From an uncultured Curvibacter sp. (GTDB lineage: Bacteria > Pseudomonadota > Gammaproteobacteria > Burkholderiales > Burkholderiaceae_C), in assembly GCA_903834975.1 (NCBI GenBank), contig CAILKX010000160.1, positions 1 through 60,057 of the forward strand: a DNA stretch of 60,057 nucleotides. Direction: 5' to 3'. The notes beneath the pieces are model-generated. The model was not told the DNA's origin and did no database searches. It saw nothing but the letters and a program-made list of their open reading frames with translations. The number at the start of each line of letters is the position of its first letter. The stretch's first letter is position 1. This document shows positions 6,282 through 15,636 of the stretch, one piece after another. The translations under genes and the position numbers were made by a program.

Positions 6282-8699
6282 TCAATTTGAATTGAAATTC
6301 AAGGCCTTTTTAACCTCATCCACCGACAAGAGCTCGGACAGCACCACGGGGGCTCGCCCAGGCACATAGGCCACATAGACCGGAACCCCGCTGCGGCCGA
6401 AGCGGTTGAGGGCTTGCGTGATCTCGGGGTCTTGGCGGGTCCAGTCGGCCCGCAGCAGGGCCACCTGGTGTTGGGCAAAATCGCGCAGCAAACCGGCATC
6501 GGCCAGCGTGGCGTGTTTGTTGAATTGGCAGGTCACACACCAGGCAGCGGTGAAGTCAACAAAAACGGGGCGCCCTTGGGCGGCTAACGACTCCGCCAAA
6601 CCGGGGTGCCAGACTTGCCAGCCTCCTGGAGATAAGGGGCTTGCTGCGGAGTTGCCAGGGCCTTGACCTTGATTCTGCTGAACACCGTCAGGCCTTGTCA
6701 CGGCGCTCTCAGAAGCCAAAGGCAAAGACATAGGTGAGGGGTGAATCACCCAGTCACCCCAAGCCCAAACCAGCCCTCCGCACAAGGCGATGAAAACGGC
6801 CATCAGGGTCTGCCGCAAACCCAACGGGCCTGACGTTGTTGAGGTAACGGGCAAGCCCCAAGCCCACAAAGCACCCGCCAAAGTCAACAAAATTCCCAGC
6901 ATCGCCATGACGCCCTCTAAGCCCACCTGTTGGCCCAGGACCCAAAGAAGCCAGAGGACGGTCGCCAGCAAGGGAAAGGCCATGATTTGTTTGAAGGTCT
7001 GCATCCAAACCCCAGGCTTTGGTAAATGGCGAACCCACCAAGGGGCCGCAGCGGGCAGCAACCCCAGCAAAAGATAGGGCAAGGACATGCCCAAACCCAA
7101 GGCAGCAAAAACCGCCAAGGCCGAAGCGGCGGGCAGGCTCAAGGTCAAGCCCAAGGAGGCCCCCATGAACGGGGCGGTGCAAGGAGAGGCAATCAAGACC
7201 GCCAGCACCCCAGAAAAGACCGCGTTCAATAAAGGGTGGCGCCAAGTGACTTGCGTCAGATTGCCGGCCCATTGGCCCTGCCATTCAAAAAGACCGGCCA
7301 AATTCAACGCCATGACGGTGAAGAACACGACCAAGAAGGCCACCACGGCGGGCGATTGCAATTGGAAGCCCCAGCCCAATTGCGCCCCACCGGCGCGCAA
7401 GACCAGCATCAAGCCGCCCAAGGCCAAGAAGGACGCGACCACGCCGAGGCTGTAAGCAAGGCATTGAGCACGAAGGCTTTGCCCCCATGTCGAAGGGCTG
7501 GACGGGGTTGTTTTGAGCAAGCTGAGCAATTTGATGGCCAGCACGGGGAAAACGCAGGGCATCAAATTCAGCACCAAACCGCCCAAAAAGGCACCCAATA
7601 AAGCGCCCAATAATTCCCCCCAAGACAAGCGACTGGCCGTGATCGGTTGGGCGCTGAGGGGGACTGGGTGTTGGTTGCCCACGTCGGCGGCGCGCCATTC
7701 ACCCTGAATGGGCGCTTCGACCCACAAGGCCCCCAAAGGGCTGCTTTGCAAACGCACCAGCCACCGCAGACGTTTTGGACTTTGCTCACGCAAACCAGAC
7801 AAAGGCCACAAGACTTGCCAAGTGGGGGTTGGGGTGTCCCCTTGGACCCACTTCGGTGCCGACTCGGGGTCAAGGGGCACGACAGCCGACAAAACGTCTT
7901 GCATTTCGGGCATCACCCAAAGCGGCTGACCTTGCCAGGCCTTGGGCAATCCACTGAACTGCAACAACAAGTGGTCGCCTTCTAGCGCCGCATGGGTCTG
8001 TACTTGGGGTGCAGAAGCAGGCAGCGCATTTTCTGCCGCTTTGAAAGCGTCGTCGTGCGCCGTGAAGCCGCCGGTGGCCGGCAGCGATAAGCGCAATTGA
8101 ACCGACTCAGGAATGCACTCTGTTTTACAAACAAGCCAAGAGGCGGTGACTTGAACCTCCGACAAGGGGCTTGGTGGTTTCTTTGAACTTTGGCTGGGTG
8201 AGGCGAACTGCAACGGGGCGGTCAACAGCACGGCGTGCCCATAACCATAATTCACGTTGTCGCCGAGTTGAAAAACGTCGGGTGTTGGCCATTGAACAGG
8301 CCCCGCTTGCCAACCAGGGGGCAATGTCCATTTCAGCTGTGTGGCGAGGCCTGAGTCGCCAGGGTTTTTCCAGTAAGTGTGCCAACCAACTTGGGGGGTC
8401 AATTGAACACCCAGCCAAGCGGATTCAGAAGTGCCTGGGGCCCCGTGGGTCAAGCCTGGCGGCACAGCGGCCATGAGCGCCGCACGAACGTGCGGAGTAG
8501 ACGCCACTGACGATACCGAGGCCGCCGAAGCCGCCGAGGCCACCGAGCGGTTGGCCGTCGACAAGTCTGCAGCCTGAACCGGCGTGAAGCAGGCACCCGC
8601 CAAGGTCAATGTCCAAGTCAACGAACAAAAAGTTGACAAATGGCTGGACAAACGGCTGGTTAACAAGGCCAACCCCCTTTTTAGGCGTGTGTAATTCAT
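6282..8699 (-). CDS. dsbD: Thiol:disulfide interchange protein DsbD (ScsB-like N-terminal domain)
   Basis: About 805 residues; passes electrons from cytoplasmic thioredoxin across the inner membrane to periplasmic thiol proteins. An N-terminal signal segment leads into a low-complexity Ser/Ala/Val run. Next is a periplasmic domain with VGWHTYWKNPGDSG and a cysteine pair (LVCKTEC), then about eight membrane segments with the paired cysteines NLMPCVFP and IASPCTAPF. A C-terminal thioredoxin domain carries the AAWCVTC active site. The order of three cysteine pairs is that of DsbD; the N-terminal domain is closer to the ScsB/DsbD-like class than to E. coli DsbD. I prefer the ATG at 8699 (MNYTRLKRG) over the ORF start at 8747, because the divergent creatininase gene begins at about 8756 and a promoter region is needed between them. 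Confidence 0.9.
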   Translation of the reverse strand: MNYTRLKRGLALLTSRLSSHLSTFCSLTWTLTLAGACFTPVQAADLSTANRSVASAASAASVSSVASTPHVRAALMAAVPPGLTHGAPGTSESAWLGVQLTPQVGWHTYWKNPGDSGLATQLKWTLPPGWQAGPVQWPTPDVFQLGDNVNYGYGHAVLLTAPLQFASPSQSSKKPPSPLSEVQVTASWLVCKTECIPESVQLRLSLPATGGFTAHDDAFKAAENALPASAPQVQTHAALEGDHLLLQFSGLPKAWQGQPLWVMPEMQDVLSAVVPLDPESAPKWVQGDTPTPTWQVLWPLSGLREQSPKRLRWLVRLQSSPLGALWVEAPIQGEWRAADVGNQHPVPLSAQPITASRLSWGELLGALLGAFLGGLVLNLMPCVFPVLAIKLLSLLKTTPSSPSTWGQSLRAQCLAYSLGVVASFLALGGLMLVLRAGGAQLGWGFQLQSPAVVAFLVVFFTVMALNLAGLFEWQGQWAGNLTQVTWRHPLLNAVFSGVLAVLIASPCTAPFMGASLGLTLSLPAASALAVFAALGLGMSLPYLLLGLLPAAAPWWVRHLPKPGVWMQTFKQIMAFPLLATVLWLLWVLGQQVGLEGVMAMLGILLTLAGALWAWGLPVTSTTSGPLGLRQTLMAVFIALCGGLVWAWGDWVIHPSPMSLPLASESAVTRPDGVQQNQGQGPGNSAASPLSPGGWQVWHPGLAESLAAQGRPVFVDFTAAWCVTCQFNKHATLADAGLLRDFAQHQVALLRADWTRQDPEITQALNRFGRSGVPVYVAYVPGRAPVVLSELLSVDEVKKALNFNSN

Positions 8700-8755
8700 G
8701 CTGCTTTGTATTTCCGGGATTCTCCCATCATTTGCAAAACAGGGCATCCTTTAAG

Positions 8756-9598
8756 ATGGACCCCATGAGCCAGCATTTGCCCCTCCCCTCGCATCAATGG
8801 GCCGACCTGAGCACCTTTGATTTCTCGGCTTTGCAGGCCAGTGGTGAAATTCAGCGGGTGGTGGCGGTGTTGCCGGTGGCGGCCATTGAGCAGCATGGCC
8901 CGCATTTACCCCTGAGCGTTGACGCGACTTTGTTGGCTGGCTTGCTCCAGGCCACTGAGCGGCAATTGCCGGACGATTTGCCCGTGCTCTTTTTGCCTGC
9001 GCAAAACGTGGGGCTGAGTCCCGAACACCAAGCCTTCGCGGGCACCTTGACCTTGGCGCCCGAAACCCTGATCGCGCTTTGGCGCAACATCGGTGAAAGC
9101 GTGGCCCGTGCCGGGGTCAAAAAACTGTTGATTTTTAACACCCACGGGGGGCATGTGGGGGCGATGGACATCGTCGCGCGCGATTTGCGCGCACGTTGTG
9201 ACTTGCTCGTTTACAGCAGCAGTTGGTTCAACTTGGCTTTGCCGTCTGAACTCCAAGCCCAGTTCAGCGCCGAAGAACAGCGTTTCGGCATCCATGCTGG
9301 CGATGTAGAAACGTCGATGATGTTGGCCCTTCAACCCGAACGCGTCGACATGGTGCAGGCGGCGAACTTTCGCAGCAGTTCGCAAGACCGCGCGGAACGC
9401 TATGCGGTCTTGGGGGATGGCAGAAGCGCCAAGATGGGCTGGCAAATCCAAGACTACAACCCGAAGGGCGCGGTGGGCAACGCCGGGGCGGCCACGGCGG
9501 CCAAAGGCCAAGCCTTGATCGATGCCGCCAGCAAGCAATTGGTGCAGCTCTTAAAAGAGCTCGTGGACTTGCCGTTGAGCACATTAAGTTCACGTTGA
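8756..9598 (+). CDS. Creatininase family protein (amidohydrolase)
   Basis: About 280 residues of the creatininase/ArfB-like superfamily, which hydrolyses cyclic or linear amide bonds using two divalent metal ions. The metal-site signatures are visible: AIEQHGPHLPL near the N-terminus, FNTHGGHVG in the middle and IHAGDVETS later. The exact substrate is not predictable; creatinine, riboflavin intermediates (FAPy deformylase) and mycofactocin peptide are all known in the family. The ORF begins at 8609, but the ATG at 8756 (or 8765, MSQHLPLP) fits the family and leaves 56 bp for the promoter divergent from dsbD. A DUF1840 gene follows on the same strand. Confidence 0.85.
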   Translation: MDPMSQHLPLPSHQWADLSTFDFSALQASGEIQRVVAVLPVAAIEQHGPHLPLSVDATLLAGLLQATERQLPDDLPVLFLPAQNVGLSPEHQAFAGTLTLAPETLIALWRNIGESVARAGVKKLLIFNTHGGHVGAMDIVARDLRARCDLLVYSSSWFNLALPSELQAQFSAEEQRFGIHAGDVETSMMLALQPERVDMVQAANFRSSSQDRAERYAVLGDGRSAKMGWQIQDYNPKGAVGNAGAATAAKGQALIDAASKQLVQLLKELVDLPLSTLSSR

Positions 9599-9656
9599 GC
9601 CCCGCTGGACAGTCTTTGGCTTGACGTGGGTGTTCGGCCGTGGTCACAATGCCCAC

Positions 9657-9986
9657 ATGCTTTACCGATTTCAATCCAGGGCCACCAGCGACCTCATCAT
9701 GCTGGAACCTCAAGGGCGTTTGTTCCTTGAAATTTTGGACAAACCCTTGAAAGGCCCCGGCATCTTGGTGGTGGCCGATTTACCAGCGGCGATTCAAAAA
9801 ATCGAAGCGGCCATTCAGGCTGAAGACACGCAGAAAACAGAAGCCCAAGGCACCCCCCGCCTAGAAGAAGAGGAAGCAGAAGAGGCAGCGCCAGAAAAGG
9901 TTTGGTTGCGCCAACGCGCCAAGCCGCTTTTAGACCTGATGCGCCGCAGCCTGGCCGCTCAGCAAGACGTGGTTTGGGGGCTTTGA
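9657..9986 (+). CDS. DUF1840 domain-containing protein
   Basis: About 109 residues beginning MLYRFQSRATSDLIML, characteristic of the betaproteobacterial DUF1840 family. The middle is strongly acidic (a run of Glu after PRL) and the end is LLDLMRRSLAAQQDVVWGL. The ATG at 9657 is chosen over the ORF start at 9621 because the conserved domain begins there. No function is known. It follows the creatininase gene by 58 bp and is convergent with the PaaK-like gene. Confidence 0.8.
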   Translation: MLYRFQSRATSDLIMLEPQGRLFLEILDKPLKGPGILVVADLPAAIQKIEAAIQAEDTQKTEAQGTPRLEEEEAEEAAPEKVWLRQRAKPLLDLMRRSLAAQQDVVWGL

Positions 9987-10020
9987 GGGCTTTAAAAAAA
10001 GGAGGCGCAGCGCCACCGAC

Positions 10021-11304
10021 TCACTGATAAGTGCGCGCGTCCTCAATCACCTTGCCATCGTTGGGCAAGCTGCCCGAAGCCACAACGCTCACTTCGCCGC
10101 GCAATTTGGTGACGTCTCGAATGGCGTCCGACACCTGCTTTACCCACTCGTTGGATTCGCTAAAAGACACTTCAGGCGCCTCCACTTGCAAGGTCATGCG
10201 GTCGTTGGCCATTTCGCCGCTGACCACCAAGCGTGCCCGCTGCACTTGTGGGAACCGGCGTGCAATTTCGGCCACTTGGCTGGGGTGCACAAACATACCG
10301 CGCACCTTGGTGGTTTGGTCGGCCCGACCCAACCAGCCCTTGATGCGTGTTTGGGTGCGGCCGGTTGGACATGGCCCAGGTAAAACCGCCGACAGGTCGC
10401 CGGTGCCAAAACGGATCAAAGGGTAGGTGGGGTTCAGCGTCGTCACCACCACTTCGCCGACTTCACCTTCAGGCACGGGGTCACCGGTGCCCGGACGAAC
10501 AATCTCGACAATCACGCCTTCATCGAGCACCAAGCCTTCTCGAGCGGGTGTTTCGTAGGCAATCAAACCCAAATCGGCCGTGGCATAGCATTGGAAGCCC
10601 GCCACACCCTGCGCCAAAAACCAATCGCGCAGGCTCGGTGGAAAGGCCTCGCCGCCGAACATGGCTTTGGTCACCGAGGGCAATTGCACGCCCATTTCTG
10701 CGGCTTTTTCAAGAATGATTTTCAAAAAACTCGGGGTCCCGATGTAGCCAGCCGGTCGCAACTCGGCCATGGCCTGAACTTGTTGCTCGGTTTGCCCGGT
10801 GCCTCCTGGAAAGACACTGCAACCCAAAGCGTGTGCACCCGTTTCCATCATCGAGCCGGCCGGCACAAAGTGGTAACTGAACGAGTTGTGAATCAACTCG
10901 CCTGGTCGAAAGCCAGCCGCATGCATGGCCCTCGCCATGCGCCAGTAATCCTTGGCCGTGCCTTCGGGCTCGTAAATCGTGCCGGGGCTGGCAAAGACGC
11001 GCGGCATCGCCGCACCAAAACCAACGGCGCTGAAGCCACCGAATATGCGCGCGGCTTTTTGGCGCTCCAGCAACTCGTGCTTGCGCGTGACCGGCAAAGT
11101 CGCCAAGGCCGCGCGCGAGGTGATGCGGCTGGCGTCAATCCCTTTGAGCAGTTCAGCAAATGCCGGCGCCTGGGCTTGGGCGTGGGCGATTTGGACGGGC
11201 AAAGCGGCCATCAGGTCGGCTTCACGCTGTGCCGGGTCGCGGGTTTCCAAGCGGTCGTAAGGGGCGTCGTCAGCGCGGATGGGCGCGTTGTTTTGGGCAG
11301 TCAT
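10021..11304 (-). CDS. PaaK-like phenylacetate--CoA ligase family protein
   Basis: About 427 residues of the phenylacetate-CoA ligase branch of the ANL (AMP-forming) superfamily. It contains the nucleotide-binding region around YEPEGTAKDYW, the family stretch SYHFVPAGSMMETG, CYATADLGLIAYE and the hinge/C-terminal domain around GWLGRADQTTKVRGMFV. It probably activates a carboxylic acid, perhaps aromatic, to its CoA thioester in the cytoplasm. It is the last gene of a seven-gene operon containing a complete liv-type ABC importer and a second, unrelated acyl-CoA ligase. ATG at 11304 is preferred to the adjacent TTG at 11307. The substrate is not determined by the sequence. Confidence 0.85.
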   Translation of the reverse strand: MTAQNNAPIRADDAPYDRLETRDPAQREADLMAALPVQIAHAQAQAPAFAELLKGIDASRITSRAALATLPVTRKHELLERQKAARIFGGFSAVGFGAAMPRVFASPGTIYEPEGTAKDYWRMARAMHAAGFRPGELIHNSFSYHFVPAGSMMETGAHALGCSVFPGGTGQTEQQVQAMAELRPAGYIGTPSFLKIILEKAAEMGVQLPSVTKAMFGGEAFPPSLRDWFLAQGVAGFQCYATADLGLIAYETPAREGLVLDEGVIVEIVRPGTGDPVPEGEVGEVVVTTLNPTYPLIRFGTGDLSAVLPGPCPTGRTQTRIKGWLGRADQTTKVRGMFVHPSQVAEIARRFPQVQRARLVVSGEMANDRMTLQVEAPEVSFSESNEWVKQVSDAIRDVTKLRGEVSVVASGSLPNDGKVIEDARTYQ

Positions 11305-11334
11305 CAAATCAATCTTTCATCGGGCCTGGGCCGC

Positions 11335-12180
11335 TCAGGCCAACCAACGCTTGCGGCGCTTGTAGCTCTTCACGTCTTTGAAACTCTTGCGCTCGTCGCC
11401 GCCCACACCCAGGTAAAACTCTTTCACGTCGGCGTTGTTGGCCAGATCGCTCGCAGCCCCATCCATCACCAAGCGGCCGCTTTCCATGATGTAGCCGTAG
11501 TCGGCGTATTGAAGGGCCATGTGCGTGTTTTGCTCAGCCAACAAGAAGGTCACTTTTTCTTTTTGGTTCAGGTCTTTGACGATGTTAAAGACCTCTTCCA
11601 CAATTTGGGGCGCCAAGCCCATCGAGGGTTCGTCCAACAAAACCACGCTTGGATTGGCCATCAGGGCTCGACCAATGGCGCACATTTGTTGCTCGCCGCC
11701 CGAGGTGTAAGCCGCTTGCGAAGTGCGGCGGGTTTTGAGTCGGGGAAAGTAGTTGTAGACCTTCTCCAAATTGGCCGCCACCTCGGCTTTATTGTGCCGG
11801 GTGTAAGCCCCGGTCATCAGGTTTTCTTCAATGGTCAAGTGGGCAAAGCAATGCCGTCCCTCCATCACCTGTACCACGCCCCGTTGCACCAGCTCAGCGG
11901 GGGTGAGGTTCTCGATGCGCTCACCACGCAACTCAATCGAGCCCTTGGTCACTTCGCCGCGCTCGCTTTTTAGCAAGTTGGAAATGGCGCGCAGCGTGGT
12001 GGTTTTGCCGGCCCCATTCCCACCCAGCAAGGCCACGATGCGGCCTTCGGGCAGGCTGAGCGACACGCCTTTCAGCACCAAGATCACGTGGTTGTAAATG
12101 ACCTCGATGCCGTTCACCTGGATGACGGTCGCTGGAGGCGACTTGGCGGGGCTGCTGGTGGGGCTGGTTTGGAGGCTCAA
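11335..12180 (-). CDS. Branched-chain amino acid-type ABC transporter ATP-binding protein (LivF-like)
   Basis: ATPase subunit of a HAAT-family importer. It has Walker A GGNGAGKTTT, signature SGGEQQM and Walker B VVLLDEPSMG, and a basic C-terminal tail (KSYKRRKRWLA) longer than in E. coli LivF. The ORF track starts at a GTG (12288) deep inside the binding-protein gene. I prefer a TTG at 12180 that overlaps the upstream stop codon as TTGA and is preceded by AAGGA with about 9 nt spacing; this gives about 281 residues and would couple translation to the upstream gene. Pairs with the LivG-like ATPase at 15637. Confidence 0.85.
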   Translation of the reverse strand: MSLQTSPTSSPAKSPPATVIQVNGIEVIYNHVILVLKGVSLSLPEGRIVALLGGNGAGKTTTLRAISNLLKSERGEVTKGSIELRGERIENLTPAELVQRGVVQVMEGRHCFAHLTIEENLMTGAYTRHNKAEVAANLEKVYNYFPRLKTRRTSQAAYTSGGEQQMCAIGRALMANPSVVLLDEPSMGLAPQIVEEVFNIVKDLNQKEKVTFLLAEQNTHMALQYADYGYIMESGRLVMDGAASDLANNADVKEFYLGVGGDERKSFKDVKSYKRRKRWLA

Positions 12181-13520
12181 GATTGGCAGTCCTTGATGTC
12201 GCGGCGGGTCATCTTTTTGTCGCCCAGGTATTTTTCTGAGCCGGCCTTGACCATGGGTTTCAAGATTTGTTCGTCGGCCTCGTACCACTCTTCAGGAATG
12301 TTCCATTTTTTGCCATCCCAGACTTGCACACGGGCCCAGCTGGAGCCCATGTGGTCGACACAGCTGGTTGAGAGGGGGCGCATGATGCCGTTGAAGCCAA
12401 GGGCGTCCAAGCGCTTCTGATCCAAAGCCAAGTTTTCCAAACCCCAGCGAACTTGTTCCGAGGTCATGACCTTGCCCTTGCCAAAACGCTCTTGAGCGCG
12501 GCGCACCGCTTCAACGGCCAGCATTTGGATGATCGTCCCGCGAACATACAAAACAGAGCCCACTTCGTCTTTTGGTCCGGTGCCTTGGCCTTTGTCGTGT
12601 ACGTGTTTCAAGATGTCTTGCATGACCTTGAATTGCGTGCCGGAGGCATTCAAGGTCAAAGCGTTGTAGCCCTTGGCGCCTTCGCCCACGTCACGCACAT
12701 CGGGTTCAGCACCGGCCCACCAAACGCCAAACATCTTGTCGCGGGGGTAGCCGGTGGCTTGGGCTTCTTTCAGAGCCGTTGAATTCATCACGCCCCAGCC
12801 CCACAACAAGACATAGTCGGGGTGGCTTTGACGCACTTGTAACCAAGCGGCTTTTTGCTCGACGCCAGGGGCTGTTACTGGGATCAGTTGCAACTCAAAG
12901 CCGTGCGTGCGGGCGCGCTCTTGCAGCACGGGAATGGGCTCTTTGCCGAACGGGCTGTCGTGGTAAACCAAGGCAATTTTCTTGCCTTTCAATTTGTCGA
13001 GACCGCCGTTCAATTTGCCAATGTGCTGAATCAAGATGTCGGCGCCCGTCCAGTAGCTGCCCATCAGCGGGAAGTTCCACTTAAAGGCCATGCCGTCTTG
13101 CGCCACCGACAAGCCGTAGCCCAGCGTCAACAAGGGGATCTTGTCGACCGGCGCTTTTTCAGTCAGCGCAAACGTGATGCCGGTGGCTTGGGGGTCAATC
13201 AAGGTCATACCGGGGTGGCTTTTTAAGCGCTCATAGCACTCGACGCCGCGGTCGGTGGCGTAACCGGTTTCGCATTCTTCAAAGGTCAGCTTGACGCCAT
13301 TGATGCCGCCGTCGCGGGCGTTGATCATCTTCAAATAATCTTGCTTGCCATTCGCCCAAGGCGTGCCATTGGGGGCGTAAGGCCCGGTGCGGTAAGAGAG
13401 CAGCGGGAAAAACTGCTCCTTGGTTTCGGCCGCGGCTTGGCTGGAAAAGCTGGTCAAGGCCAAGCCAGTCAAGGTCATGGCGGCCAAGCTCAGGCTGCCC
13501 ATCCATTGTTTAAATTTCAT
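12177..13520 (-). CDS. ABC transporter substrate-binding protein (Liv/HAAT type)
   Basis: About 447 residues with an N-terminal signal peptide (hydrophobic core LSLAAMTLTGLALTS, cleavage after QAAA likely). It is a periplasmic type-I binding protein. The body contains features of the Peripla_BP_6 family, such as IALVYHDSPFGKEPIPVL. The family in this operon context often binds carboxylates or aromatic acids, not amino acids. Two adjacent ATGs exist (13523 and 13520); AGGAG lies 4 nt before the first and 7 nt before the second, so 13520 is favoured. It lies between the livM-like permease and the livF-like ATPase genes. Confidence 0.87.
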   Translation of the reverse strand: MKFKQWMGSLSLAAMTLTGLALTSFSSQAAAETKEQFFPLLSYRTGPYAPNGTPWANGKQDYLKMINARDGGINGVKLTFEECETGYATDRGVECYERLKSHPGMTLIDPQATGITFALTEKAPVDKIPLLTLGYGLSVAQDGMAFKWNFPLMGSYWTGADILIQHIGKLNGGLDKLKGKKIALVYHDSPFGKEPIPVLQERARTHGFELQLIPVTAPGVEQKAAWLQVRQSHPDYVLLWGWGVMNSTALKEAQATGYPRDKMFGVWWAGAEPDVRDVGEGAKGYNALTLNASGTQFKVMQDILKHVHDKGQGTGPKDEVGSVLYVRGTIIQMLAVEAVRRAQERFGKGKVMTSEQVRWGLENLALDQKRLDALGFNGIMRPLSTSCVDHMGSSWARVQVWDGKKWNIPEEWYEADEQILKPMVKAGSEKYLGDKKMTRRDIKDCQS

Positions 13521-13580
13521 CATCTGTCTCCTGTCTTTATTTCAATCAACAACACAAAATCACCATCGCCTTGCGCATTT

Positions 13581-14657
13581 TTAATGCGGGAAAGGCCACA
13601 AACGCAACTTTTGTTTGGCGGTGCTCCACAACTTGGCCAAGCCGTGGGGCTCGACAATCAGGAACCAAACAATCAGGCCACCAAACACCATCAGCTCAGC
13701 GTGCGACACCGCGGCCGTTGAGGCTTGCATGCCGAACAAATCGCTGAACCAAGGCAAAAACCGATTCAACGCAATGGGCAGCAAGACGATGAAGGCGGCC
13801 CCCAAAATGCCGCCCATGATGGAACCCATGCCGCCAATGATCACCATGAACAACAATTTGAACGACAGGTCGACCGAAAACGCGGCCGGCTCCCAAGCAC
13901 CCAAATAAACAAAGGCCCACAAGCCCCCCGCCACGCCCACGATAAATGAGCTGACCGCAAAGGCGCTCAGCTTGGCGTACATGGGTCGAATGCCAATCAC
14001 GGCAGCCGCCACGTCCATGTCCCGAATCGCCATCCACTCGCGGCCGATGGCGCCACGCACCAAATTTTTGGCCATCAGGGCAATCGGGATCAGCAGGGCC
14101 ATGCAAAACCAATATTTGCTCAAAGCGCTTTCAATGGGTTGGCCGAAGGCTTCTAGGTGGTTCACCGAAACCGAGCCTGAGGCGGAGTCCAAGGTGAACC
14201 AACTCACGCGCAAAAACAGCCAATCGGCAAAAAACTGCGCGGCCAAGGTGGCCACCGCCAAATAAAGCCCTTTGACACGCAAACTGGGCAGTCCAAACAA
14301 CAAGCCAAACGCGGTGGCCGAGAAGCCGCCCAAAACCAAGGCCAGCACCAACGGCATGCCAGGAATGCGCTCAAAAAAGTTATAAGCCCCGTAGGCCCCC
14401 ACCGCCATGAAAGCGCCTGAGCCCAAGGAAATTTGGCCGCAATAGCCCACCAAAATATTCACGCCAATCGCGGCCAGCGCCATGATGGCAAATGGAATCA
14501 GAATCGCACGGAAAAAATAATCGCTGGCCAAAGCAGGCACCACGAACAGCGCCAGAACCAACAAAAACGCCATGGCCCAGCGGTCTTGCGCAATTGGAAA
14601 GATTTGTTGATCGGCCTGGTAGCTGGTTTTGAATTGACCGTTTTCACGATAAAACAT
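13581..14657 (-). CDS. ABC transporter permease, LivM-like
   Basis: A 358-residue inner-membrane permease of the BPD_transp_2 family with about 8-10 hydrophobic segments. The conserved family stretch NILVGYCGQISLGSGAFMAVGAYG is near the N-terminus, and GGMGSIMGGILGA lies in the C-terminal half. An AGGAAAG ribosome binding site lies 6 nt before the ATG. It forms the membrane channel with the LivH-like subunit encoded immediately upstream in the operon. Confidence 0.9.
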   Translation of the reverse strand: MFYRENGQFKTSYQADQQIFPIAQDRWAMAFLLVLALFVVPALASDYFFRAILIPFAIMALAAIGVNILVGYCGQISLGSGAFMAVGAYGAYNFFERIPGMPLVLALVLGGFSATAFGLLFGLPSLRVKGLYLAVATLAAQFFADWLFLRVSWFTLDSASGSVSVNHLEAFGQPIESALSKYWFCMALLIPIALMAKNLVRGAIGREWMAIRDMDVAAAVIGIRPMYAKLSAFAVSSFIVGVAGGLWAFVYLGAWEPAAFSVDLSFKLLFMVIIGGMGSIMGGILGAAFIVLLPIALNRFLPWFSDLFGMQASTAAVSHAELMVFGGLIVWFLIVEPHGLAKLWSTAKQKLRLWPFPH

Positions 14658-14676
14658 GGGGCACTTTCCTTAAACC

Positions 14677-15606
14677 TTAAACGCGGTCGATGATTTTTTC
14701 GCCAAACAGCCCTTGCGGCCGGAACAGCAAAAACACCAAGGCCAGCACATAGGCAAACCAGATTTCGATGCCACCGCCGACAAACGGGCCGAGGTAGACC
14801 TCGGACAGTTTTTCACCCACCCCAATGATCAAGCCGCCAATGATGGCGCCGGGCACCGAAGTCAGGCCGCCCAAAATCACCACCGGCAGGGCGCGCATGG
14901 CAATCGTCGCAAGTGAGAATTGCACGCCCAATTTAGAACCCCAAATGACGCCAGCGACCAAGGCCACAAAGCCGGCAATGCACCAGACGATGACCCAAAT
15001 TCGGTTCAATGGAATGCCAATGGACTGCGCGGCTTGGTGGTCATCGGCCACGGCCCGCAGCGCCCGACCGGTCCCGGTTTTTTGGAAAAAGAGACTCAAG
15101 ATGACCACCAAGGCCGCCGCAATCAGGGCTGAAATCACGTCTTCTTTGTTGACCAGCAGGCCGCCTGGAAAAACCGAGTCCAGCACAAACACGGGGTCTT
15201 TGGGCATGCCCACGTCGATCTTGTAAACGTCATTGCCAAACAGGCTTTGACCCAAGCCTTCTAGAAAGTAGGCAATGCCCAACGTGGCCATCAACAAGGT
15301 GGCGCCTTCTTGATTCACCAAGTGGCGCAGGACCCACTGTTCAATGGCCCAGGCGACGACGCACATCAAGGCCGCGGCCAAAGCAAAGGCGATGAAGTTG
15401 TTTAACAAAAAGTGGTCCAAGCCCGTCAACTCGGGCACCCATGCTGAAAAACGGGCCATGGCCAAGGCGGCAAAAAGCACCATCGCGCCTTGGGCGAAGT
15501 TGAAAACGCCAGAGGCTTTGTAGATCAAGACAAAGCCCAAAGCGACCAACGCGTAAAGCATCCCGGCCATCAAGCCGCCAATCAGGGTTTCAAGAAAAAA
15601 AGCCAT
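14677..15606 (-). CDS. ABC transporter permease, LivH-like
   Basis: A 309-residue integral membrane protein with the LivH-type start (FLETLIGGLMAGMLYALVAL), about eight membrane segments and the family motif GGLTSVPGAIIGGLIIG near the C-terminus. It lies 30 bp downstream of the LivG-like gene and 19 bp upstream of the LivM-like gene. Works as the second channel subunit of the importer. Confidence 0.9.
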   Translation of the reverse strand: MAFFLETLIGGLMAGMLYALVALGFVLIYKASGVFNFAQGAMVLFAALAMARFSAWVPELTGLDHFLLNNFIAFALAAALMCVVAWAIEQWVLRHLVNQEGATLLMATLGIAYFLEGLGQSLFGNDVYKIDVGMPKDPVFVLDSVFPGGLLVNKEDVISALIAAALVVILSLFFQKTGTGRALRAVADDHQAAQSIGIPLNRIWVIVWCIAGFVALVAGVIWGSKLGVQFSLATIAMRALPVVILGGLTSVPGAIIGGLIIGVGEKLSEVYLGPFVGGGIEIWFAYVLALVFLLFRPQGLFGEKIIDRV

Positions 15607-15636
15607 GTTGTGTTTTTCTTCGGTGAGGCGGCTGGG

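Noticed and set aside
6028-6369. 113-aa plus-strand ORF in the origin-like region
   Set aside because: It has no recognisable domain, runs antisense into the dsbD 3' end and contains DnaA boxes within it; composition looks like chance read-through.
10591-11973. 460-aa plus-strand ORF antisense to the PaaK-like and LivF-like genes
   Set aside because: Shadow of two well-supported minus-strand genes; no domain signature.
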